A stretch of DNA of 64,000 nucleotides from Paenibacillus phytohabitans (GTDB taxonomy: Bacteria; Bacillota; Bacilli; Paenibacillales; Paenibacillaceae): positions 248,001 through 312,000 of the forward strand of contig NZ_WHOB01000059.1 of assembly GCF_013141775.1 (NCBI RefSeq). The letters run 5' to 3'. This document shows positions 53,874 through 61,016 of this stretch, piece by piece. The notes under the pieces were generated by a model. The model was not told the origin of the DNA. It saw nothing but the letters and a program-made list of their open reading frames with translations, and searched no databases. Each line of letters begins with the position of its first letter. The stretch's first letter is position 1. The position numbers and the translations under genes were made by a program.

Positions 53874-54011
53874 GCTTCAGCGAAAAAGACAAATCATATT
53901 ACTGGCGCGAAGCAACTACAATGTTTACTTTGGAACAACATCATCCCGCCCGCTTCCGGCGCCTCCAAACCGAGTTATCGCATATTCCAACTGTATAAAT
54001 CTCCCAAGCAG

Positions 54012-54041
54012 CCAAAAAGCGCCCGGTTTCCCGAACGCTCC
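54012..54041 (-). terminator. Terminator of the small Pro/Glu-rich gene
   Basis: On the minus strand AGCGTTCGG-GAAA-CCGGGCGCT (two G-U pairs) is followed by TTTTT, about 140 bp after the small gene. Confidence 0.75.
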
Positions 54042-54181
54042 TCGTAATCCATCCTATATTTTGCTATCATCACGTACTGTTCCTATAATTACTGGTAATG
54101 TTCCTATTGTCACGTATTGTTCCTATTATCCCGATGTCGTGATAACTCCGATGCCGTTCCATGCCCGGCTTATATCAACAA

Positions 54182-54352
54182 TTACAGCGGCTCCCTCGGA
54201 ATAATCTCCGGCGGGGTCTGCGGAATAATTTCCGGCTGCTCCTGCGGAGGAACCTCCGGCGGAATTACAACCGGTCCCGGTTCAGGGATCATGTCCGGCT
54301 TCACTTCGGGTACAACTTTCGGTGGAACCTCTGGCGGCAGATCTTTATTCAT
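54182..54352 (-). CDS. Small Pro/Glu-rich protein (56 residues)
   Basis: A minus-strand gene too short to be caught by usual length limits. ATG at 54352, AAGGAGG ending 9 bases upstream, 56 codons, TAA at 54182. The product (MNKDLPPEVPPKVVPEVK…IIPREPL) is built of PPEV, PEII and PP-type units, with Pro and Glu making up most of it, and has no signal peptide, membrane segment or Cys. The strong ribosome binding site, a downstream terminator and codon use typical of a real gene support it. Function unknown; extended polyproline-like shape expected. Confidence 0.75.
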   Translation of the reverse strand: MNKDLPPEVPPKVVPEVKPDMIPEPGPVVIPPEVPPQEQPEIIPQTPPEIIPREPL

Positions 54353-54530
54353 ATCCTCTTACCTCCTTCATTCCTGATACCTATGTATACCCGCTCCACC
54401 CCTTCTTGAAAAAAAAGCGGATTCGAAACTCCCCAATCTTCCTCTATGCCAGATGTTTAACCTGCGGTTGATCTCCATGAAATATTCGCCTGCTAAGCTC
54501 AAGGCAACAAGAATACAGGGAGGGATTCCG

Positions 54531-55688
54531 ATGCGTCTGGCTCTATTCACGGACACGTTTCTTCCGCAGACCAATGGTGTTGCCCGCACGCTTAGCCGGT
54601 TAACCGGCCATTTGCACCGCAGGGGGATTGAGCATCTGTTGTTTACCCCTAAGTCCGCACCGGAGAGCAGCTACCCAGATCCCGTCCGCCCCATCGCCAG
54701 CATCCCGTTTTTTCTGTATCCCGAGTGCAGGCTGGCCTTGCCGGGCATGTCCTCTATTCAAAGTAAGCTAACGGCTTTCGCCCCTGATCTGATCCATCTG
54801 GCCACCCCGTTCAACATCGGCTTATCCGGCCTCCGCTATGCCCGTAAGCAGCAACTCCCTCATGTTGCCTCCTACCACACCCACTTCGACCGTTACCTGG
54901 AATATTACAAAATGCGAAGAATTGTCCCGCTCTACTGGAAATATATGAAGTGGTTTCACCGTTCCTGCGATGCTGTGCTGGCCCCTTCCCAGGAGACATT
55001 AGCCTCGCTGCGCGCAGAGGGCTTCATGAGACTGCGCCTGTGGTCCAGAGGCGTCGACTGCACTCTCTATTCCCCTGAGAAACGAAGTGAAGAGTTGCGG
55101 GAGCGGTATGGTATGCGCGCACCTCTGGTTATGCTCTATGTCGGGAGGATTGCCCCGGAAAAAGATATCACCACCCTGCTGCTCGCCATGCAGCTTCTGC
55201 CGGAATCCGTACGCTCCGGTGTGCAGCTGCTGATTGTCGGAGACGGGCCGCTCCTGCCTGAGCTCAGATCACAGGCACCGGACAACGTAACCTTTACCGG
55301 TGCGAAGCATGGCGAAGAGCTGGCGGAGCTGTACGCTTCAGCCGACCTGTTTGTCTTCCCTTCCTGCACGGAAACCTTCGGCAATGTCGTGCTTGAAGCC
55401 ATGGCTTCGGGGCTGCCGGTCATCGCCGCAGATGCTGGCGGTACCAGGGATCTGGTCGTTCCCGGTGTCACCGGGAATCCGTTCGAACCCCGTAATCCGG
55501 CAGCGCTGGCACGCGGGATTAGTATCCTAGCCTCCCAGCATGCACTGCGGGCGTCTATGGGCCGGGAAGGGCGGCGCCTCGCGCTCGGACGTTCCTGGGA
55601 GCATATTTTCGACGGATTGATCAAGGATTACGAAGAGGTGATCGAGAGCCGGAAGAGCAAAGGAGGGGCGGGTATTTTCACTGCCTAG
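54531..55688 (+). CDS. GT4-family glycosyltransferase
   Basis: 385 residues from the ATG at 54531 (AGGGAGGG upstream). The N-terminal domain opens with MRLALFTDTFLPQTNGVARTL, typical of the MgtA/PimB-like mannosyl- or glucosyltransferases; the C-terminal Rossmann domain has LMLYVGRIAPEKDITTLL and the E-x7-E pair in TETFGNVVLEAMASGLPVIAADAGG. It transfers a sugar from a nucleotide donor to a lipid or polysaccharide at the membrane face. Donor and acceptor unknown. Monocistronic. Confidence 0.9.
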   Translation: MRLALFTDTFLPQTNGVARTLSRLTGHLHRRGIEHLLFTPKSAPESSYPDPVRPIASIPFFLYPECRLALPGMSSIQSKLTAFAPDLIHLATPFNIGLSGLRYARKQQLPHVASYHTHFDRYLEYYKMRRIVPLYWKYMKWFHRSCDAVLAPSQETLASLRAEGFMRLRLWSRGVDCTLYSPEKRSEELRERYGMRAPLVMLYVGRIAPEKDITTLLLAMQLLPESVRSGVQLLIVGDGPLLPELRSQAPDNVTFTGAKHGEELAELYASADLFVFPSCTETFGNVVLEAMASGLPVIAADAGGTRDLVVPGVTGNPFEPRNPAALARGISILASQHALRASMGREGRRLALGRSWEHIFDGLIKDYEEVIESRKSKGGAGIFTA

Positions 55689-55802
55689 TCCAGCTTCAGA
55701 AGCTTAGCGTCTCCTATCACCATCTGCAAAAATTCGGGAGAGCGTTCCTGTTACATTGGGGATGCTTTTTCCTGTTGTTCACTGTTTCTACCAATCACAC
55801 TC

Positions 55803-55831
55803 TTGACCGGTGGTATAATGGCGCATATTAT
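55803..55831 (+). promoter_or_regulatory. Sigma-A promoter of the signalling receptor gene
   Basis: TTGACC (55803-55808), a 17-bp spacer and TATTAT (55826-55831), about 50 bp before the TTG start of the receptor. Confidence 0.65.
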
Positions 55832-55883
55832 ACACTTATAACATTAAGGACCTAAATTATGGTATTAGATTGGTGGTGTTTCT

Positions 55884-57278
55884 TTGGAGCCTGCAGCCAC
55901 GATTCGCAGTCAATTAGAGGCTTATCTCTCTGCACAGCATATGTCCATTAATCAATTCTCCATACAGACCGGCATTAATTCGGGAACGCTCAGCCGTTTG
56001 CTTAACGGCCAGCAGCCGATCGCCATGAGTCATTTGGAATTGATTACCCGGGGGATGGGAGTACCGGAGGACCATTTCTATAGTTTGTATGTGGATGAAT
56101 GCTTCTATCATTCAGCACCAACCTGGCGGCGACTGCGCCCGTTCATTCTGAGTTCAGCAGCGCTTGGGCGGCTTGACTGTATTGAACTTGTGGTTAGGAA
56201 TCTGCTCGACAATTTAATCTATGCACCCATGCTGTTTAAAGTGGCCGAAGGCTTGTTTCAGGAGGGCCAATGGCAGGCAGCTGCGGTTCTGTACAAGAAT
56301 GTGAGTGCAAGTGAGAAGTATCAGCATTCCGAACGGCTTGCTATATGCCAATACCGCTTATTCCGCATTTCCATTGGTGACAGCCAAGTCCTCAATCTGC
56401 AGGCGGCTCTTCTTTTTGAATGCTATATTGAGCGGTTAGAGGTAGCGGATCAGCTGGATGGGCTGAAACACCTGATGCATGTCTATTATTCACTGCACAA
56501 GTGGGACAAGGTAGATGAGCTGGCACTGGAGATGCTCCGTTTGGCTACGCTCAGCTACAATTTCCAGCATCCCTCAGGCCGCAAGGACAGAAGCGAGAAA
56601 GCTCCTGAGAAACCGTTATACTTCTACATTCTATATTCCTATCTTATGCGCTCCAGTGTGCAGGAAGAGTATGGGGACTATACAGCAGCGCTGAATCTTA
56701 TTCCACAATATATGGAGGCAGACTGGATACAGGAAGACAGTGATGAGGTCCGGGAGACGTTAGCTCAATTTAAGCTTTGGGGAACGGCAAACACCCACCT
56801 CTACCGTGTAATGGCCGGGCAATATGAGGGGCTGCAGGATTATGTAGACTATATCTCTAACCACGAGGGGCAGGTTTTTACAGCTGTCTATAATATCATT
56901 AAATCAGCAAACCGCTACGGATGGAATATAGATTACATTCTTGCCAGGTTTTCCAAGTATGTTCCTTATGAACCTTACAACTCCGGCTTCGGCAAATATA
57001 ATCATCAGATTATTGCAGACCAGCATGCCAGATTCCTCACTGAGCTAGCCATGTATAATCTGCACAACAAACGGCACGATGGAATTAGCGTAATACTCAA
57101 AAGTTTGGAATCATCCGTTAGAATCAATAATGAAAGCCTAATCATTAAATGTGTGAATTTGTTTGAGCAGCACCGGCATCAGGCCAGCGAAGAAGAGCAA
57201 GTGCAGTATAAATTTCTAATCAGAGAGGTGCAGGATCCAAATGACCAAAAAGTTCATCATGTTTCTAACTTCGTTTAG
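55884..57278 (+). CDS. HTH-TPR peptide-pheromone receptor, AloR/AimR-like
   Basis: 464 residues from a TTG start. Residues about 1-65 are a Cro/C1-type HTH (SINQFSIQTGINSGTLSRLLNGQQPIAMSHLELITRGMGV). The remainder consists of helical pairs of TPR type (for example LFKVAEGLFQEGQWQAAAVLYKNVSASEKYQHSERLAICQYRLF and LKHLMHVYYSLHKWDKVDELALEMLRLATLSY), the fold that binds short peptides in RNPP receptors and the phage arbitrium receptor AimR. In Paenibacillus, AimR-like receptors called AloR are known and are followed by AloP pro-peptide genes; exactly such a gene overlaps the end of this one. Regulated targets are not visible here. Confidence 0.85.
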   Translation: MEPAATIRSQLEAYLSAQHMSINQFSIQTGINSGTLSRLLNGQQPIAMSHLELITRGMGVPEDHFYSLYVDECFYHSAPTWRRLRPFILSSAALGRLDCIELVVRNLLDNLIYAPMLFKVAEGLFQEGQWQAAAVLYKNVSASEKYQHSERLAICQYRLFRISIGDSQVLNLQAALLFECYIERLEVADQLDGLKHLMHVYYSLHKWDKVDELALEMLRLATLSYNFQHPSGRKDRSEKAPEKPLYFYILYSYLMRSSVQEEYGDYTAALNLIPQYMEADWIQEDSDEVRETLAQFKLWGTANTHLYRVMAGQYEGLQDYVDYISNHEGQVFTAVYNIIKSANRYGWNIDYILARFSKYVPYEPYNSGFGKYNHQIIADQHARFLTELAMYNLHNKRHDGISVILKSLESSVRINNESLIIKCVNLFEQHRHQASEEEQVQYKFLIREVQDPNDQKVHHVSNFV

Positions 57279-57384
57279 TCTGCTACTTGTAATTATTTTA
57301 CCGGTTGGAGGTATCGGATTCACAACAGATCTTAATAGCTCCCAATTAATTTCTACTATGGGTCATGGTGCGGGTGAGGGTTAG
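57241..57384 (+). CDS. Pro-peptide of an AloP-like quorum-sensing pheromone
   Basis: A 47-codon gene overlapping the last 38 bases of the receptor gene in another frame. Sites AGGTG (10 bases) and AGGA (5 bases) precede the ATG. The product has a Lys-Lys N-terminus, a hydrophobic signal core (about residues 5-20, MFLTSFSLLLVIILP), a polar stretch (TTDLNSSQ) and a Gly-rich tail (LISTMGHGAGEG). The layout - signal peptide, spacer, short C-terminal pheromone - is that of Phr/AimP/AloP precursors. The mature signal is likely some 6-8 residues from the C-terminus, such as GHGAGEG. A strong terminator follows at 57439. Coding potential is inferred from the layout, not from homology search. Confidence 0.75.
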   Translation: MTKKFIMFLTSFSLLLVIILPVGGIGFTTDLNSSQLISTMGHGAGEG

Positions 57385-57438
57385 GTCTGTATATATTTGA
57401 ATATTATTGTTAAGAAAATAGTATAACGATACTCCTAA

Positions 57439-57468
57439 GATGCTCCCGGACCCGGGAGTGTCTTTTTT
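57439..57468 (+). terminator. Terminator of the receptor/pro-peptide operon
   Basis: GA..CTCCCG-GACC-CGGGAG..TC is followed by six T, 55 bp after the pro-peptide stop. Confidence 0.9.
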
Positions 57469-57516
57469 GCGGAGATAGACTTAAATTTGAAGTATAGTGG
57501 AACTGCCAGCAACTAA

Positions 57517-57639
57517 TCAACCGGCGGAGCTCGTTCTGACACCCCTCCTATCCGCGCGGACTTCCCGTCCGACTCGCATTACGCGGAAGTGAAAGGCCAC
57601 CGTCTCCACTATATTGACAAGAGCAGCCGCAGGCAGTAG
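57517..57639 (+). pseudogene. Remnant of an alpha/beta hydrolase (haloalkane-dehalogenase-like) N-terminus
   Basis: An open stretch of about 40 codons reads DFPSDSHYAEVKGHRLHYID, the N-terminal strand typical of haloalkane-dehalogenase-like alpha/beta hydrolases, and then stops. There is no start with a ribosome binding site and the fold core is absent, so it appears to be a gene fragment. Confidence 0.4.
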
Positions 57640-57697
57640 GTGAAGCTATATTTGATTTGATTTGATTCAGAGGCTCGATGCCCTATAAAAGCTAGGC

Positions 57698-58099
57698 TCA
57701 GCACAATCCCATAGGGTTACCTGCATCGGGGTCCGGCTGGCCTTTCAGAATTGTCTCATACCGTGACAGCTTCATATTTACCGCTGTAAAAGCCCGGTCC
57801 AGCTCCTCCTGTCTGCGCTGAAGCTCGAGCTTGTGGGCTTCCAGAATGGCTTGCCTTTCGGGTATCGTGGAATCTCCTTCTGCGGCAAGGTTAACGATCT
57901 GCTTCAGTCCGGCCACTGGCATTCCTGTGGCCCGGAAGCAGGTCATAAGCGAGATCCAGTCCAGATCACCCTGTTCAAAAACACGGTTCCCCTGCCCGTC
58001 CCTCTGTAGAGAAGGCAGCAGCCCTTCTTTCTCATAATAGCGGATGGTATGGGCGGGGAGCCCCAGCTTGGCCGCAGCTTCTTTGATCAATATACTCAA
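57698..58099 (-). CDS. MerR-family transcriptional regulator
   Basis: 133 residues from the TTG at 58099, 8 bases after GAGGGAA; a GTG at 58108 touches that site directly. MerR HTH: SILIKEAAAKLGLPAHTIRYYEKEGLLPSLQRDGQGNRVFEQGDLDWISLMTCFRATGMPVAGLKQIV (the helix pair and the RYYE-GLL signature), then a dimerising coiled coil (LEAHKLELQRRQEELDRAFTAVNMKLSRYETIL). No conserved Cys for metal binding. Its own promoter and that of the SDR gene share the same operator (see 58146-58176 and 59406-59436), so it probably controls both. Confidence 0.9.
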   Translation of the reverse strand: MSILIKEAAAKLGLPAHTIRYYEKEGLLPSLQRDGQGNRVFEQGDLDWISLMTCFRATGMPVAGLKQIVNLAAEGDSTIPERQAILEAHKLELQRRQEELDRAFTAVNMKLSRYETILKGQPDPDAGNPMGLC

Positions 58100-58145
58100 A
58101 GCGGTCACTTCCCTCAGATCACGGCAGTGATCAAGTTTTTCCTAT

Positions 58146-58176
58146 AGTATAGGGGTTAAAATGCACTTTAAGTCAA
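58146..58176 (-). promoter_or_regulatory. MerR-type promoter of the regulator gene (19-bp spacer)
   Basis: On the minus strand TTGACT (58171-58176), a 19-bp spacer and TATACT (58146-58151). The spacer holds TTAAAGTGCATTTTAA, a palindrome with one mismatch. A 19-bp spacer is the hallmark of promoters activated by MerR-type DNA twisting. Confidence 0.78.
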
Positions 58177-58277
58177 GCTTGAGTGCTTGAGTACCTGGGT
58201 GCCCTGAGCCAGCGTTGTGCTTCCCCTAGCTTCTCACCTGCGGATCGTCCGCTGAATTCCCGCAGCAGAATATCCGC

Positions 58278-59291
58278 TTAAATCGCGAATTCCACTCCTG
58301 TCAGCTTCTCGCTGAGCGTCCACAGCTGCTCCGCAATCTCCCGGTCTACTGCCCAGGGCCATACCCCGGAGCCTTGCACACTGCCAGCCGGGACAGCTTC
58401 GGACAGATCAACATCCTCGCAGTAGACTCCCCCCATGCCTGCCAGTTGTTCACTTACTGCGCACCAGACGCTGGTTGCCGCGCCCTGCTCCACCGTCTTC
58501 ATCCGGTCTGCTCCGGCACTGCCAGCAGGCTGTTCATGCTTCACACCCTGCGCCTCCGGGATCGGCTTGACGCCAAGCTCTTCCGCTTCCAAGAAACGCC
58601 CGATGCCGGAGGATGGAATTAATCCCGGATGCACTGCAAAGGCCCGGATTCCCTCACCTTTAGCCTTCTCATCCAATGCTATGGCGAACAGCACATTTGC
58701 CGTCTTCGACTGGGCATAGGCGGTCCATTTGTCATATTCACGGTGGATGAAATTAGGATCGTCCAGATCGACACCGCCCAGGCGGTGTGCCCGCGATGTT
58801 ACGGATACAACACGGGCATTGCCTGCCTGCTTCAATGCCGGCAGGAGCCTGGCCGTAAGCTGGAAATGCCCCAGGTGGTTGGTGGCAAACTGGGATTCAT
58901 AGCCCCGGGTATCCCGCGCCAGCGGTGCAGCCATAATGCCGGCACTGTTAACCAGCATATGCAGCGGCCGTCCTGAATCCAGGAAACGCCGGGCGAAGCT
59001 GTCGATGGAAGCAGGGTCCATGAGATCAAGGGCTTCAAGCTCCAGACGCGGAATTCCGGCGACTGCAGCCTTGGCCTTGTCCGGTGTCCGTGCCGGTACA
59101 ATGACTGTAGCTCCGGCACCGGCGAGTACACGTGCAGTTTCCAGGCCAATGCCGGAATATCCGCCGGTTACGATGGCTATTTTCCCGCTCAAATTAAAGT
59201 TGCCGATTACTTGTTCCGCCGTAGTCCCGGCACCAAAACCGCTCCCAATCGGAGCCTGTGGTGTTGCGCTGCTATTTATATACTTGTGCAT
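58278..59291 (-). CDS. SDR-family oxidoreductase (WW-oxidoreductase/retinol-dehydrogenase-like)
   Basis: 337 residues. TGxxxGIG cofactor motif in KIAIVTGGYSGIGLETARVLAGAG, NSAG in MLVNSAGIMAAPL, NHLGHFQLTARLL, catalytic Ser in SVTSRAHRLGG and Tyr-x-x-x-Lys in YAQSKTANVLFA. This subclass reduces carbonyls with NADPH. AGGAGG lies before the ATG. Under control of a MerR-type promoter at 59406-59436, so it may respond to an electrophile or aromatic signal sensed by the adjacent MerR protein. Confidence 0.9.
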   Translation of the reverse strand: MHKYINSSATPQAPIGSGFGAGTTAEQVIGNFNLSGKIAIVTGGYSGIGLETARVLAGAGATVIVPARTPDKAKAAVAGIPRLELEALDLMDPASIDSFARRFLDSGRPLHMLVNSAGIMAAPLARDTRGYESQFATNHLGHFQLTARLLPALKQAGNARVVSVTSRAHRLGGVDLDDPNFIHREYDKWTAYAQSKTANVLFAIALDEKAKGEGIRAFAVHPGLIPSSGIGRFLEAEELGVKPIPEAQGVKHEQPAGSAGADRMKTVEQGAATSVWCAVSEQLAGMGGVYCEDVDLSEAVPAGSVQGSGVWPWAVDREIAEQLWTLSEKLTGVEFAI

Positions 59292-59405
59292 AGTTGTACC
59301 TCCTAAGTAAAGTTTCTTTCCAGGCGCATGGCCGGCTACCCGGCTCTACATAACTAATAGGAACCGACAAACTCACCTGCCTCAGCGCCTTCGCCTTCAT
59401 GAACC

Positions 59406-59436
59406 ATCATAATCCTTAAAGTGCACTTTAAAGCAA
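59406..59436 (-). promoter_or_regulatory. MerR-type promoter of the SDR gene (19-bp spacer)
   Basis: On the minus strand TTGCTT (59431-59436), a 19-bp spacer and TATGAT (59406-59411). The spacer holds TTAAAGTGCACTTTAA, a perfect 16-bp palindrome and the better copy of the regulator's own site. Confidence 0.82.
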
Positions 59437-59706
59437 GCATCCATTTATCCCCTTCATATCCGCCTCAAGCCCTCTCCCCCCCCAAATAACGGTGCTTAAC
59501 TCCAAAGCAATAACAAAATCGCCCGGAGGACGAATCAAGCGCGGCACATCAAAAGTAAAATAACTCGGCTCATCTACCCTACCATTGGCACATTGTATTC
59601 GGTTTTTCGCATACATTCGGCTCGTCTCCACTCTCGTTCTCTTAAGCCCCTAATCAAGGCGTACGAAGCAGCAGATGCTCCCCCGGGTAGGCGGCTCCAA
59701 ATCGCT

Positions 59707-59757
59707 TCTAAAAAAAAGACCTTCCTCCACCCCTAAGGGATGGAAAAAGATCTTTAT
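59707..59757 (-). terminator. Probable terminator after the HD-GYP regulator gene
   Basis: On the minus strand AGATCTTTTTCCATCCC can pair, with several G-U pairs, with GGGGTGGAGGAAGGTCT, followed by eight T. It lies about 165 bp after the stop. Confidence 0.5.
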
Positions 59758-59921
59758 GGCTTATTGCTTATAGCTTATAGCCTTTTACTTATTTCATACC
59801 GCAACCTACACATACGAAGCCAGCGCCCCCTCAAAATAAACAATCTGCGCAATCCGTCTATGCAGCGAACGGTCCTCCAGATTGATCTGTATAACCTTAA
59901 AATTCGCCAATCCATGACCGG

Positions 59922-61016
59922 TCATCCTGCCAGCTCGCTGGTATACCGCTCGGCGATTTCCTTGAATTTATGCTTGTTCTTCATGAATACCTTCACGATG
60001 TCAGGATCGAAATGTATTCCGGCATCGCCTACTATAATGCCGACCGCCTCCTCATGCGGCATTGCATCTTTATATACCCGCTTGCTCGTAAGCGCATCGT
60101 AGACATCGGCTACCGCCATCAGCCGGGCTGACAGGGGAATCTGTTCACCGGCAATCTGCTCGGGATATCCGGTTCCGTTCCATTTCTCATGATGGGAATA
60201 GACAATTTCCTTGGCGAAGCGCAGAAAAGTCTCCGGCTTGTCCATAAGCCGTTCTGCCCGCAGAATGGCTTCCCTGCCGAGTGTCGTGTGCGTCTTCATC
60301 ACTTCGAATTCCTCGCGGGTCAGCGCCCCCGGCTTCAGGAGGATGTGGTCAGGAATGCCCACCTTGCCGATATCATGCAGCGGCGCGGAAGTCACAATCA
60401 GGTTAATATGCTCCGGACTCAGCACCTCCGCATATTTTCCCGTCCGGCTTAGCTGGGTGGCCAGCTCTTCAATGTAGAGCTTCGTGCGTTGAATGTGATT
60501 GCCGGTCTCCGAGTCACGCATTTCGGCAAGCGCCGCCATCGCCATAACCGAGACTTCCTGGATGAGCGAGATTTCCTTAATCCGCCGGGAGATTTCCGCC
60601 TCAAGGAACTCATTCTTGTCCGCAAGGAAATCCTTGGACTGCTTCAGGGTGAGATGCGTTTTGACACGGGACAGCAGAATCGGCGAACTGATCGGTTTCG
60701 TAATATAATCTACGGCCCCCAGATCAAATCCCAGATTCTCATCCTCCACCTCTTCCTTGGCCGTCAAAAAGATTACCGGAACCTCTCTCAGCTCCCCGTC
60801 TTCCTTAAGCCGGCGGCAGGTCTCGTAGCCATCCATGACCGGCATCATAATATCCAGCAGGATCAGATCAGGAGGTGAGGCTTTGGCCACCTGCAATGCT
60901 TTTTCCCCGTTGGTGGCTACCTTAACTTTGTATTGCTCCTTCAGCAGCCCGCTGAGAAGTGAGATATTGTCCGGCGTGTCGTCAACTACCAGGATTACAG
61001 GTCTAGTGTCCAGCAT
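59922..61016 (-). CDS. Response regulator with HD-GYP cyclic-di-GMP phosphodiesterase domain
   Basis: 364 residues. Receiver 1-125 with VVDDTPDN and Asp55 in LILLDIMMPVMDGYE. A coiled segment (128-165) leads to the HD-GYP domain: His214-Asp215 in PLHDIGKVGIPDHILLKPG, then SHHEKWNGTGYP with GYP at 283-285 and ARLMAVADVYDALTSKRVYK. Such proteins degrade cyclic di-GMP on phosphorylation. The preceding hybrid kinase ends at the base next to its ATG, so it is the likely partner. RBS GAGGTTG lies upstream. Confidence 0.93.
   Translation of the reverse strand: MLDTRPVILVVDDTPDNISLLSGLLKEQYKVKVATNGEKALQVAKASPPDLILLDIMMPVMDGYETCRRLKEDGELREVPVIFLTAKEEVEDENLGFDLGAVDYITKPISSPILLSRVKTHLTLKQSKDFLADKNEFLEAEISRRIKEISLIQEVSVMAMAALAEMRDSETGNHIQRTKLYIEELATQLSRTGKYAEVLSPEHINLIVTSAPLHDIGKVGIPDHILLKPGALTREEFEVMKTHTTLGREAILRAERLMDKPETFLRFAKEIVYSHHEKWNGTGYPEQIAGEQIPLSARLMAVADVYDALTSKRVYKDAMPHEEAVGIIVGDAGIHFDPDIVKVFMKNKHKFKEIAERYTSELAG

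Noticed and set aside
59428..59631. 67-codon minus-strand frame
   Set aside because: No ribosome binding site, its end overlaps the MerR-type promoter of the SDR gene, and no family resemblance.
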